Below are positions 40,555-47,531 of a DNA stretch of 64,000 bases, piece by piece. This stretch comes from a virus. Made by a program: the position numbers and the translations under genes. The stretch spans positions 51,416 through 115,415 of the IMG/VR virus record IMGVR_UViG_3300012209_000005, one strand, 5' to 3'. The notes below the pieces were generated by a model. It ran no database searches, had not been told where the DNA came from, and was given only the letters and a program-made list of their open reading frames with translations. The stretch's first letter is position 1. Every line of letters begins with the position of its first letter.

Positions 40555-40681
40555 CTGGCCAGGCGCGGCTCTTTCAGCATACCAGGCCCCGGAGGGGCGC
40601 TGGCCAGCAACAAGCGGGGCGGCCCGCACGGGCGCAGGGATTCCGCGGGCCGCCCCTGTTCCGTTGCCAAGGGGAACAGGG
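40555..40681. ncRNA. Hairpin-rich divergent spacer (candidate RNA)
   Basis: Three stems in a row: CTGGCCA at 40555-40561 with 40601-40607; a perfect 12-bp stem 40616-40627 with 40645-40656; and a 9-bp stem 40654-40662 with 40673-40681, which competes with the end of the second. It lies between divergent gene starts, where terminators are not expected, directly upstream of the TROVE operon. It could be a Y-RNA-like partner or a regulatory leader. The rest of the gap 40519-40809 holds a promoter and one palindromic repeat. Confidence 0.35.
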
Positions 40682-40697
40682 CGCACAGTACACCCGA

Positions 40698-40727
40698 TTC
40701 GACACGAGGGCAAGCCCGCTGTAGAGT
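40698..40727 (+). promoter_or_regulatory. Promoter for the ParB-like operon
   Basis: TTCGAC, 18-nt spacer, TAGAGT, followed by TGCGAGGG as in the promoter at 60917-60944. Confidence 0.5.
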
Positions 40728-40752
40728 GCGAGGGTCACCAGGACTGTGAAGG

Positions 40753-40785
40753 TCCCAGGGGAGCGAAGCTCTGCTTCCCAGGGGA
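40753..40785. repeat. Dispersed palindromic repeat, copy 5 (intergenic)
   Basis: Core GAGCGAAGCTCTGCTTCCC with AGGGGA arms, in the 5' leader of the ParB-like gene; the only clear copies outside genes are this one and the one at 47060. Confidence 0.7.
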
Positions 40786-40809
40786 CTCAACGAAAGGAAG
40801 AAATCCTCC

Positions 40810-41778
40810 ATGGGAGAACGCATGGGCGTAGACGAGTTGGGGGAACCCACCTACGCGAATGAGACGATCACCCCCGAGATGGCGCAGCGCTACCTCGACA
40901 TGTACCTGCGCAACCGCAGCGTGCGCAAGGGCAAGGTCACGGAATACTCCGAGGCCATGGAAGCGGGGGCGGGCAGCGCGGACAACCCGGGCGGCTGGTT
41001 CCTGAACGGGGAGGGCATCGCCTTCGACTGGGACGGGAACCCGGTGAACGGCGCGCACCGCTTCCGCGCGTGCATCAAGTCGGGGGCGGAATTCCGCACG
41101 CTCGTCGCGCGGGGCATCGACCCGGCGGGCTTCATGGTCACCGACTCCACCGCCAGCCGGCAGTTCCGCGACGACCTGGCCATCCGGGGGATCACCTGGG
41201 CCGGGCAGTCCGGGGGGCTGCTGCGCAAGATCGCCTGGTGGAACCAGGTGGCGGAAAAGGACGCGGTTACCCGCAACACGGACTCCGGGCGCGGGGGGCT
41301 GGCGGGGCTGGGCAGCTTCCACGTCGGGAGGCAGGACCTGCACCAGATGTGGGATGCCCCCGATCCGGTCACCGGGGTCACCTACGGCAAGGAGGTCACC
41401 GAGACCGTCCAGGAATGCGCGAAGTGGAACAACGACTTCCCCGGGGACCGGGGGGCGCTGCTCTTCGCGCACTGGCTGCTCACCCGGGAGGGCAACAACC
41501 CGGAGACGATCCGGCGGTTTTTCGCCATCCTCACCTACGGCTCCGAGGATGAGCACGCCAACCACGTGCTCCTGAAGGTGCGCAGGATGCTCGACGGCAG
41601 CGACGTGTCCCGCGAGCGCGAGCTGAAGATGAAAGGCAAGCGCCAGGAGACGCACGCCTACTGGCTGCTCGCCAACTGGAACCGCTGGGTGGCGATGGCC
41701 CGCCTGCCCAGCTTCAACCTGCCCGGGGACGACGGGACGGTCGACAACCCGTTCCCGGTCCCGCGCCGCGTCAGGTAA
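40810..41778 (+). CDS. ParB/Srx-like phage protein
   Basis: 322 residues. WDGNPVNGAHRFRACIKSG is the DGxHRxxA-type core of ParB/Srx-fold proteins, preceded by helices that list invariant positions (TPEMAQRYLDMYLRNRSVRK) and followed by a helical C-terminal domain. Such stand-alone phage members are of unknown function; some relatives are nucleases or CTP-binding switches. AAAGGAAG lies upstream. First gene of the plus operon divergent from TROVE. Confidence 0.7.
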   Translation: MGERMGVDELGEPTYANETITPEMAQRYLDMYLRNRSVRKGKVTEYSEAMEAGAGSADNPGGWFLNGEGIAFDWDGNPVNGAHRFRACIKSGAEFRTLVARGIDPAGFMVTDSTASRQFRDDLAIRGITWAGQSGGLLRKIAWWNQVAEKDAVTRNTDSGRGGLAGLGSFHVGRQDLHQMWDAPDPVTGVTYGKEVTETVQECAKWNNDFPGDRGALLFAHWLLTREGNNPETIRRFFAILTYGSEDEHANHVLLKVRRMLDGSDVSRERELKMKGKRQETHAYWLLANWNRWVAMARLPSFNLPGDDGTVDNPFPVPRRVR

Positions 41779-41817
41779 GCTGCCTGGCGACGGACCGCGA
41801 GGGCTGCTGTAGCGTAA

Positions 41818-41847
41818 GGGACGTGTCCTCCTGCGGGGGCACGTCCC
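41818..41847 (+). other. Hairpin between operon genes
   Basis: GGGACGTG (41818-41825) pairs with CACGTCCC (41840-41847), 8 bp. Just upstream is GCTGTAGCGTAAGG, similar to the -10 region before 40728. Terminator-like or regulatory; no T-run. Confidence 0.45.
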
Positions 41848-41869
41848 CTGCCTGCCTGGAAGGTGCCTG

Positions 41870-42094
41870 ATGGAGAACCCCGCCACCTGGGGCAAGGCCG
41901 AGCATATCGTCAACAAGGTGATCGAGGATCATTTCGACCATCACCACAAGGTCACCGCGGGCGAGGAAGAGCCCATCGCGGGGCTGTCGCTGGTCAGGAA
42001 GATCACGGACGCATTGCGCGAGGCGGGCCTGCTGTCCCGGTCCCGCGAGGACCCGTACGAAAGCTGCCCCTGGTGCCACCCGGAGTCATCATGA
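41870..42094 (+). CDS. Hypothetical protein ending in CPWC
   Basis: 74 residues; helical (AEHIVNKVIEDHFDHHHKVT, LVRKITDALREAGLL) with a CPWCHPESS tail. GGAAGG precedes the ATG; its stop overlaps the SLOG start (ATGA). Unknown. Confidence 0.65.
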   Translation: MENPATWGKAEHIVNKVIEDHFDHHHKVTAGEEEPIAGLSLVRKITDALREAGLLSRSREDPYESCPWCHPESS

Positions 42095-42456
42095 TCCTGG
42101 CTATCGTGGGCACCCGGAGTTTCGGGAACCCGAAAGGGCTCGCCTACGCGAGAATACTGATTTCCAGCGAGGTCTGGAGCACCCGGTGGGCCGGGTTCGT
42201 CACCGGGGACGCCCCCGGGGTGGACACCCTGGTCAGGGAAATCTGCGAGGAAGCGGACTGCCCGTGCGAGGTGCTCAGGCCCGAGCACCGCCGCTGGGAG
42301 CCCGACGGGTATAAAGCACGCAATGCCGCGATCGCGGCGACCGCGGACGAGATGCTGTGCATCCGGGACCCCGGGTCAGCCACCTACGGGTCCGGGTGGA
42401 CAGCCGACCACATGGAGACGCTGGGGAAACCCGTGACGAGGGTGCTGATCTCTTGA
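42091..42456 (+). CDS. SLOG-family (YspA/DUF2493-like) protein
   Basis: 121 residues. ILAIVGTRSFGNP, FVTGDAPGVDTLVREICEEA and DEMLCIRDP are the phosphate-binding loops of the SLOG Rossmannoid fold, which binds nucleotide-derived ligands and occurs in bacterial conflict systems. ATGA overlap with both the preceding and, as TTGA, the following gene. Ligand unknown. Confidence 0.85.
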   Translation: MILAIVGTRSFGNPKGLAYARILISSEVWSTRWAGFVTGDAPGVDTLVREICEEADCPCEVLRPEHRRWEPDGYKARNAAIAATADEMLCIRDPGSATYGSGWTADHMETLGKPVTRVLIS

Positions 42457-42593
42457 ACAACTACGGTTCATGTCGGTGCCCCGGCTGCCGGTACGAGCCC
42501 ACCCCGGTACCACTGACAGGCGGCCTGTGCGGGATGTGCGCCGAAGACGGCTGCACCCCTATGCGAGAAGAGGCTGACATTGAACATGGATGA
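42453..42593 (+). CDS. 46-residue zinc peptide
   Basis: TTG start overlapping the SLOG stop (TTGA). CRCPGCRYEP and GLCGMCAEDGC give two Cys pairs. Its end overlaps the phosphoesterase start by 8 nt. Unknown function; chained overlaps support coding. Confidence 0.6.
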   Translation: MNNYGSCRCPGCRYEPTPVPLTGGLCGMCAEDGCTPMREEADIEHG

Positions 42594-43347
42594 GCTGTCC
42601 CCGGCGAAGGTGATGATCGCCGGCGACTGGCACGCCAACGCCCGCTGGGCGGCGCACGCCATCCGCGAGGGCTGTGACCAGGTGAAAACCGTGCTGCAGC
42701 TGGGGGACTTCGGGCTGTGGCGCACCGAGGCCGCTTTCCTGAAGAAGGTCAGCGGGGCGCTGGAGGAGAAGGACGCGGTGCTCTACTTCATCGACGGTAA
42801 CCACGAGGACCACGCCTACCTGGGGGAACTGGTGAAAGGGCTCCGGGGGCTCCAGGTACCGCTGGAGGTTGCCCCCAGGATCTGGTACCTGCCCCGGGGG
42901 TCGCGGTGGACGTGGCACGGGCGGCAGTGGCTGGCGCTCGGCGGGGCCGCGTCGGTGGACCGGGCCTTCCGCATCGAAGGGCACTCCTGGTTCCGCGAGG
43001 AGGAGATCAGCCTCATCCAGGCGGGGCTGGTGGCACTGCGCGGTCCCGCCGAGGTGATGATCACCCACGAGTGCCCCCGGAAGGTAACGGCGCACCTGCC
43101 GCTGGGGACGCCCTGCCCCGGGTGGGACCTGGAGGTGTCCCAGTTGCACCAGGAACTCCTCGACCGGGTTATCATGCACGTCGAGCCCTCGTACCTGTTC
43201 CACGGGCACATGCACACCGCCCACGCCGGCACGTTCACCTACCCGCACGGGAAAGTGCAGGTCCGGGGTCTGGACTGCGACGGGCGGAAGGGCAACTGGG
43301 CGATCCTGGATACGAAGCTGATGGCGTGGCAGGAGGAGCCGTCGTGA
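42586..43347 (+). CDS. Calcineurin-like metallophosphoesterase
   Basis: 253 residues from ATG 42586 (TTG 42580 possible). Metal motifs in order: GDWHAN, LQLGDFG, IDGNHED, ITHECP and FHGHMHTA, all typical of the family, so the di-metal site appears complete. It cleaves phosphoester bonds, perhaps in nucleotides or cyclic nucleotides. Coupled by GTGA to the next gene and close to the SLOG gene. Confidence 0.9.
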   Translation: MDELSPAKVMIAGDWHANARWAAHAIREGCDQVKTVLQLGDFGLWRTEAAFLKKVSGALEEKDAVLYFIDGNHEDHAYLGELVKGLRGLQVPLEVAPRIWYLPRGSRWTWHGRQWLALGGAASVDRAFRIEGHSWFREEEISLIQAGLVALRGPAEVMITHECPRKVTAHLPLGTPCPGWDLEVSQLHQELLDRVIMHVEPSYLFHGHMHTAHAGTFTYPHGKVQVRGLDCDGRKGNWAILDTKLMAWQEEPS

Positions 43348-44057
43348 GGATAGCCATCATCGGGATGGGCACGCTCGGGCAGGCGCAGAAGCGCTGGCTG
43401 GGCGAGGACATCTACGTCACCTATGACCCGGAATACGACGGCGAGTACCCGGGGGGCGCTATCGCCGAATGCGACTTCGCCATCGTGTGCGTGCCCCCTG
43501 ATCAGGCAGAGGCGGCGGCGGAGGCTATTCCGGTGCCGGTGCCGGTGCTCCTGCGGTCCACCGTGCCCCCGGGGACGACGGAGAAACTCGGGACCCGGGC
43601 AGTGTACTGCCCGGAGTTCATCACCGACCCCGCCACGGGCAACTGGCGCGACCCGGACGACGTGCCCTTCCTGATCCTCGGCGGGGAAGGGTCGGTGATC
43701 GCGAAATTCCGCGGGTGGCTGGCCCCGGTGTTCCCCGGGATGATCATCCGGTGCAGCTCGCGGGTCGCGGAGCTGGCCAAGTACACCGATAGCGCCTTCC
43801 TGGCGGCGAAGGTGACGCTCGCCAACGAGATGGCGCGGATCGCCGCCTGCTACGGGGTGGACTGGCGGGACGTGGAACAGGCGTGGCTGGCAGACCCCCG
43901 GACAGGGTACACGCATACCTCGGTCACCGAGGCCGGGGGCTTCGGGGACGGATTCGCCAGGGACCTGGCGGATATCGTGCACGCGGCCTTCCTGGGTGAC
44001 TACGACGCGCAGTTCCTGATGGCGATCGAGGAGGCTAACGCGAGGTTCCGGCAGTGA
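43344..44057 (+). CDS. Truncated UDP-sugar dehydrogenase-like protein, Cys lost
   Basis: 237 residues. Rossmann loop IAIIGMGTLGQ, then STVPPGTTEKL and ELAKYTDSAFLAAKVTLANE, as in UDP-glucose/GDP-mannose dehydrogenases. The segment equivalent to the active-site GxGGxCFPKD reads GGFGDGFARDL, so the catalytic Cys and Lys are absent, and the C-terminal domain is missing (usual length about 400). It may bind a nucleotide sugar or NAD without oxidising to the acid, or do another reduction. GTG start (GTGA). Confidence 0.7.
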   Translation: MRIAIIGMGTLGQAQKRWLGEDIYVTYDPEYDGEYPGGAIAECDFAIVCVPPDQAEAAAEAIPVPVPVLLRSTVPPGTTEKLGTRAVYCPEFITDPATGNWRDPDDVPFLILGGEGSVIAKFRGWLAPVFPGMIIRCSSRVAELAKYTDSAFLAAKVTLANEMARIAACYGVDWRDVEQAWLADPRTGYTHTSVTEAGGFGDGFARDLADIVHAAFLGDYDAQFLMAIEEANARFRQ

Positions 44058-44110
44058 CCAGCGACGAGGATGAGGCGAAATCCCTGATCAGGGAGGCGCT
44101 CGTCCTGTGA
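44054..44110 (+). CDS. 18-residue peptide in the coupling chain
   Basis: MTSDEDEAKSLIREALVL; GTG overlaps the upstream stop and its stop overlaps the next GTG, both as GTGA. Such exact fit suggests a translated gene or a coupling device. Confidence 0.45.
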   Translation: MTSDEDEAKSLIREALVL

Positions 44111-44442
44111 GGACGATCTGCCACCCGGGGACCGCGCACCCGGGGCGGGTTTACTCCGACTGGATCGACCCTGCCACCGGGCACGCGGTCACGGCGGCAT
44201 ACCAGATCGCCCGGGGGTTCGCGCGGGGGGTTTACACGGTGACGGAGGGGCGCCAGCGCGTCACCTTCGGGGTGCTCACCCCGACCCCGGGGTGCAGAGC
44301 ACTTCCCTCCTCCGGGGGCTCTGGCTCCTTCGGGAAAATCCTCACCCTGATCATCATCCTGGCCGTACTCTGGGGAGGGTACAGCCTGTACCGGCATTAC
44401 CGGCCGAAGCGCTTCCCGGGGCGGAGCACGAGCAGAGGATAG
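44107..44442 (+). CDS. Single-span membrane protein
   Basis: 111 residues; soluble N-terminus (HPGRVYSDWIDPATGHAVTA), then a membrane span (ILTLIIILAVLWGGYSLY) and a basic tail. GTG start (GTGA). Likely membrane-anchored with the tail inside. Function unknown. Confidence 0.6.
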   Translation: MRTICHPGTAHPGRVYSDWIDPATGHAVTAAYQIARGFARGVYTVTEGRQRVTFGVLTPTPGCRALPSSGGSGSFGKILTLIIILAVLWGGYSLYRHYRPKRFPGRSTSRG

Positions 44443-44446
44443 GAAC

Positions 44447-44731
44447 ATGAAAGTAATCGTGGAGCAGCGGCACATCGACGCGGGCAGCCCGTGCACGGAG
44501 GCGTGTCCGGTGGCGCTGGCGATCCTGGCGGCGGTCAGCATCGTCCCCTCCGGACAGGACGGGGGGTGGCTGATGCGCCCGCTGCCCCGGGTTTACGTGT
44601 GCTCCAGCAACGCGATCATCGTCTGGCCCGACGGCACCGAGAAGAACATCGCCCTGCCGGCGGCGGTTTCCGCGATCATCGACGCCTACGACGACGGCGG
44701 GACCATGTACCCGTTCGGGTTCGAGCTGTAA
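44447..44731 (+). CDS. Hypothetical phage protein
   Basis: 94 residues. KVIVEQRHIDAGSPCTEACP then IIVWPDGTEKNIALPAAVSA; resembles short phage proteins with a conserved CPVALAI segment near the start. AGGAAC precedes the ATG; its TAATG overlaps the next start. Confidence 0.6.
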   Translation: MKVIVEQRHIDAGSPCTEACPVALAILAAVSIVPSGQDGGWLMRPLPRVYVCSSNAIIVWPDGTEKNIALPAAVSAIIDAYDDGGTMYPFGFEL

Positions 44732-44898
44732 TGCTCGCGGCTTACCGGTGCTCGGCGTGCGAGGTCACCGCGAGGGCCCCGGTGAAACGCAAGGGGGGGA
44801 TCCCGCGGTGCTGGTCATGCGGGAGTCCGCGCCATGTCACGGTGACCGAGTACGTGGCGGAGCTGGCTGACAGGGTGCTCAGGCCCGGGTGGTGGTGA
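44731..44898 (+). CDS. 55-residue zinc ribbon
   Basis: YRCSACEVTARAPVK and PRCWSCGSPRH give a CxxC-x14-CxxC ribbon. TAATG coupling to the upstream gene. Unknown role. Confidence 0.6.
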   Translation: MLAAYRCSACEVTARAPVKRKGGIPRCWSCGSPRHVTVTEYVAELADRVLRPGWW

Positions 44899-44905
44899 GC
44901 GGGAC

Positions 44906-45157
44906 ATGGGGAAATGGCTTACCAGTATCGTGCTGGGCACCGCCGAGTCCGTGGCCGCGCTGGCGTGGCTATCCGGGGGAAGCGCAGCTTCGCTGCCCGG
45001 GGGGTTCCCCCCACCGCGTGACTGGCGGGATATGATCGGGTACCCGCTGGGCAGCCCGTGGCTGACGCTCGGGCTGATGTGGGTGCTTTACACGGGGACC
45101 CTCATCGCTGTTTTCTCCGTGTCATGGGCCTGCCGGAAGATGTTCCGACGGCATTAG
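44906..45157 (+). CDS. Two-span membrane protein carrying a palindromic repeat
   Basis: 83 residues. LTSIVLGTAESVAALAWL and LGLMWVLYTGTLIAVFSV are membrane spans; the loop between them carries the dispersed repeat, read GGSAASLPGG. Ends tail-to-tail with the minus gene at 45154. Function unknown. Confidence 0.6.
   Translation: MGKWLTSIVLGTAESVAALAWLSGGSAASLPGGFPPPRDWRDMIGYPLGSPWLTLGLMWVLYTGTLIAVFSVSWACRKMFRRH
44974..45004. repeat. Dispersed palindromic repeat, copy 6
   Basis: GGAAGCGCAGCTTCGCTGCC with G/C arms; read GSAASLPG. Confidence 0.8.
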
Positions 45158-45321
45158 ATCGTAGGGGACGGGCCGGGATGCGGGTGGCCGTGCACCAGGT
45201 TGCGGATGGCATCGACCAGCAACAGGGCGTCGTGGACGGCGAGGCCGGGATTCCTGACCGCCCACAGGACGAAGATGACGAAGGCGGCGAGGAGAACAAG
45301 CTTGACCGCGAATACGAGCAC
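45154..45321 (-). CDS. 55-residue single-span membrane protein
   Basis: From GTG 45321: LVFAVKLVLLAAFVIFVLW is a membrane span, then HDALLLVDAIRNLVHGHPHP. GGAGG lies about 9 nt upstream. Minus strand within a plus operon, its stop overlapping that of the preceding plus gene. Function unknown. Confidence 0.6.
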   Translation of the reverse strand: MLVFAVKLVLLAAFVIFVLWAVRNPGLAVHDALLLVDAIRNLVHGHPHPGPSPTI

Positions 45322-45404
45322 ACATGGTCGCCTCCTCTCCCTCGTAGCGGACTAGCGCATATACAGTCTTCCCGGGAGCGGGGAGGGGTTAAACAATGCC
45401 CAGC

Positions 45405-45683
45405 TCACGCCGGCGTGCCGGCCTCCCGGAGCGCGGTCCCCGGAGCTTCGCTCCCCCGCGGCGCGGCCTGCGAGCACCACCACAGGTGATGGTCGGTCTC
45501 GCAGAGCACCGCCCCGCAGTGCGGGCAGTGGCCCTCTCCGGGGCCGAGGACCACCCACTGCCGCAGCGCTGCCGTCAGCGCCTGGCAGGTGTCCAGGCCC
45601 ATCCGGGCGGCCTGCGCGGTGAACGAGTCCCACGCGGAGTCGGTGACGCTCACCTGCCTCTCACGGGTCAGGTCAAGCATCAT
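45405..45683 (-). CDS. Small protein with helix domain and zinc ribbon
   Basis: 92 residues. The N-terminus MLDLTRERQVSVTDSAWDSF could be a ribbon-helix-helix-like regulator; then CPHCGAVLCETDHHLWWC is a zinc ribbon; the C-terminal tail carries a palindromic repeat (RGSEAPGT). Two ATGs follow GGAGGACA. Divergent from 45807; a TATAGT -10 box for it lies at about 45725-45730. Possible transcription regulator. Confidence 0.55.
   Translation of the reverse strand: MMLDLTRERQVSVTDSAWDSFTAQAARMGLDTCQALTAALRQWVVLGPGEGHCPHCGAVLCETDHHLWWCSQAAPRGSEAPGTALREAGTPA
45435..45457. repeat. Dispersed palindromic repeat, copy 7 (shortened)
   Basis: CCCCGGAGCTTCGCTCCCCC; half of the AGCG arm is lost. Read GSEAPG. 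Confidence 0.65.
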
Positions 45684-45806
45684 TGTCCTCCACCAGGGTC
45701 CGGAGCAGAAGTGTTCAGCCAGTGTGACTATACCCGCCTTGCCCCCCGGCGCGCGCCCGTAGTAAAGTCGGACCCCGGAAGGCGTCACGGAAAGAGGAAC
45801 GAGAAG

Positions 45807-46106
45807 ATGATCACGACCCTGGATGAGCTGCGCCAGTACTTCGAGCACCTGGACACGCTGCCCCCGAGCGAAGGCCGGCAGGACGCGGAAGCGGCGCTGA
45901 GGCCCGTCCTGGAAGCCTTCGGCGGGTGGGAGGACGGGCACCTGGGCGCGTTGCTCCTGCACCTGGGGATGACCCTGGCGACGCAGCGCGGGCAGCAGGG
46001 CACGGTCGCGCTGCAGGAGACGCTCGCCGAGATGCTGCGCATCCTGCACCGGCGGGCAGTGATCTGGGGCAGCGAAGCTGCGCCCTCCTGGGGGAGCGTC
46101 AATTGA
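45807..46106 (+). CDS. Hypothetical helical protein
   Basis: 99 residues; LDELRQYFEHLDTLPPSEGR, HLGALLLHLGMTLATQRGQQ and a C-terminal repeat insertion (WGSEAAPSWG). AAAGAGGAAC upstream. Its stop overlaps the next start (TTGA). Unknown. Confidence 0.6.
   Translation: MITTLDELRQYFEHLDTLPPSEGRQDAEAALRPVLEAFGGWEDGHLGALLLHLGMTLATQRGQQGTVALQETLAEMLRILHRRAVIWGSEAAPSWGSVN
46065..46093. repeat. Dispersed palindromic repeat, copy 8
   Basis: GGGGCAGCGAAGCTGCGCCC, read GSEAAPS at the end of the 45807 gene. Confidence 0.7.
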
Positions 46107-46300
46107 GGGCGGTCCTGATCATCGCGGCCGGGGCGCTCATCCTCTTCGGGTCGGTCACCCTGGCGGCGGCCAGCGAGGGGCGCCCGCTGACCGTAGCGGG
46201 AACCTGGGCCGCGGGCGCGATCATATGCGCCGGCGGCATCATATGCGCGGGGCTGGCGGGGAGACCGGGGAAGGGGAACCGCCGTGACCGGAGAGGGTAG
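46103..46300 (+). CDS. 65-residue two-span membrane protein
   Basis: TTG start (TTGA). Spans VLIIAAGALILFGSVTLAAA and WAAGAIICAGGIICAGLAG with a basic C-terminus. Function unknown. Confidence 0.55.
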   Translation: MRAVLIIAAGALILFGSVTLAAASEGRPLTVAGTWAAGAIICAGGIICAGLAGRPGKGNRRDRRG

Positions 46301-46523
46301 GGGGCGGGTGCGGGTCTCGGAGCGGGGGCACACGAACCTGTCGGCGGTGCGCACCCAGAAGCACGAGTTCTACATCGGGTACGAGGACCCGGACGGGACC
46401 ATCCACCTGGTGCCGGCGGTCCTCGTGCCCGCCACCCTGGTGAAGGTGCCCACGGCGGGACGGGCGACCCTGAGCAGGGAACGGGGGACGCCCCCGGGGG
46501 AAGACGACGAGGAGAAGCCGTGA
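46284..46523 (+). CDS. Hypothetical protein
   Basis: 79 residues; HEFYIGYEDPDGTIHLVPAV is a small beta domain, with an acidic C-terminus. GTG start within the end of the membrane gene; its stop overlaps the next GTG (GTGA). Confidence 0.55.
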   Translation: MTGEGRGRVRVSERGHTNLSAVRTQKHEFYIGYEDPDGTIHLVPAVLVPATLVKVPTAGRATLSRERGTPPGEDDEEKP

Positions 46524-46795
46524 ACGAGGAGCAGGCGGCCGGGGCTAGCGGAGCTGCGCTCCCCGGGGCTAGCGGAGCTGCGCTCCCCGGGGGCGAAGGT
46601 ATGGTCCCCTTCGACGAGGGCGGCTACGTCACCTCGGCAGTGAGCATGAGCGCGCCCTGGGAGCTGTTCTTCTCCCGCCCCCCGGATGCGCTCACTATCA
46701 CCGAGCGCATGGTCGGGGAATGGCTGGAAGCCAACTGGGAGGTGGCCGCGATGCACTGGGACCCGGACGGGTGCGAAGGCGAGGCGCCCTTCTAG
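46520..46795 (+). CDS. Hypothetical protein with tandem repeat insertion
   Basis: 91 residues. Near the N-terminus two exact tandem copies of the 24-bp palindromic repeat are read GASGAALPGASGAALPG. Then LFFSRPPDALTITERMVGEW and NWEVAAMHWDPDG. GTG start (GTGA). Tail-to-tail overlap of 4 nt with the next minus gene. Confidence 0.6.
   Translation: MNEEQAAGASGAALPGASGAALPGGEGMVPFDEGGYVTSAVSMSAPWELFFSRPPDALTITERMVGEWLEANWEVAAMHWDPDGCEGEAPF
46541..46588. repeat. Dispersed palindromic repeat, copies 9 and 10 (exact tandem pair)
   Basis: Two identical 24-bp units, 46541-46564 and 46565-46588, core CTAGCGGAGCTGCGCTCCCC. Shows that the element duplicates in frame. Confidence 0.9.
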
Positions 46796-46980
46796 CCGGC
46801 TTCGGCCTCCTGCGCCACGATGAAGCTCAGGGCGGGAACGCGGTAGGGTATCTCGTAGGAGACGGAGAGCACCTCCCAGCGCTCCCCCCCAACCATCAGG
46901 TAGTCTCCCGGGCGGGGCGGGTGCCTCATCTGCAGCATCCTGGTTTCCGACCCGTTGCCGATCTTCACCTCTGAATCCAT
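46792..46980 (-). CDS. Small beta protein
   Basis: 62 residues; GDYLMVGGERWEVLSVSYEI is a short beta domain. AAAGGACGAG precedes the ATG. One of three minus-strand small genes leaving the control region leftwards. Unknown. Confidence 0.6.
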   Translation of the reverse strand: MDSEVKIGNGSETRMLQMRHPPRPGDYLMVGGERWEVLSVSYEIPYRVPALSFIVAQEAEAG

Positions 46981-47059
46981 GATCTCGTCCTTTACGCTTG
47001 ACTGCCTGTCCCTTCATGTGCTACCCCCTTCCTACCCCTGTTCCCCTCCGATGTCACAG

Positions 47060-47082
47060 AGAAGCGCACTTTCGCTGCCCTG
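47060..47082. repeat. Dispersed palindromic repeat, degenerate intergenic copy
   Basis: GAAGCGCACTTTCGCTGCCC, with changes in the centre. Confidence 0.5.
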
Positions 47083-47096
47083 AGATCACGGAAAGA

Positions 47097-47270
47097 TCAC
47101 ACGCGGGGGATCGTGCGCACCAGGACCTGGCGGGGGCTGTGCTTATGCCTGGGGGTCACGCACTTCTCCACCCTGACGACCTGGATGCCGTCCCTGGTGC
47201 TCTGGTAGACCTCATGGCTGAACACCCAGGTGTGACCCTTCGGCTGCCTCTGGCCTTTCCTCCCGGTCAT
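47097..47270 (-). CDS. 57-residue basic protein
   Basis: From ATG 47270 (ATG 47297 possible): GHTWVFSHEVYQSTRDGIQV then KCVTPRHKHSPRQVLVRTIP. Overlaps the next gene upstream. Unknown. Confidence 0.5.
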   Translation of the reverse strand: MTGRKGQRQPKGHTWVFSHEVYQSTRDGIQVVRVEKCVTPRHKHSPRQVLVRTIPRV

Positions 47271-47421
47271 AAGCGCACCCCCGGTCCCCGTCATCATCTC
47301 GTCCCGCCGGCAGCGAAGCTGCGCTTCCCGCCAGGTGCCGGCAGCGCAGGCACACCCCCAGGTCCAGGAGGATGAGCGTCCCGCACTTCGAGCAGCGGTG
47401 GTGCTTGCGGGGGCTACCCAT
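47212..47421 (-). CDS. Zinc-ribbon protein with palindromic repeat
   Basis: 69 residues; HHRCSKCGTLILLDLGVCLR with CRH gives a compact zinc ribbon, followed by the repeat peptide AGSAASLPAG and an acidic/Arg tail that overlaps the 47097 gene. First gene left of the control region. Unknown role. Confidence 0.55.
   Translation of the reverse strand: MGSPRKHHRCSKCGTLILLDLGVCLRCRHLAGSAASLPAGRDDDGDRGCAYDREERPEAAEGSHLGVQP
47306..47334. repeat. Dispersed palindromic repeat, copy 11
   Basis: GGCAGCGAAGCTGCGCTTCC, read GSAASLPA on the minus strand. Confidence 0.75.
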
Positions 47422-47515
47422 GGTGGCTCACCGAAGCGAGCCTACCCGGGAGAAGCGGGTGCCCGGGTTCCGCTGCCCGGTCACCGCCGCTCATGCAAGT
47501 CAGCCTAACAAAAAA

Positions 47516-47531
47516 TGTGAGCCAGGTCACC
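47516..47531. promoter_or_regulatory. CRP-type palindrome 1
   Basis: TGTGAGCCAGGTCACC: TGTGA-N6-TCAC with one end mismatch, next to the AT-rich patch. Confidence 0.5.
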
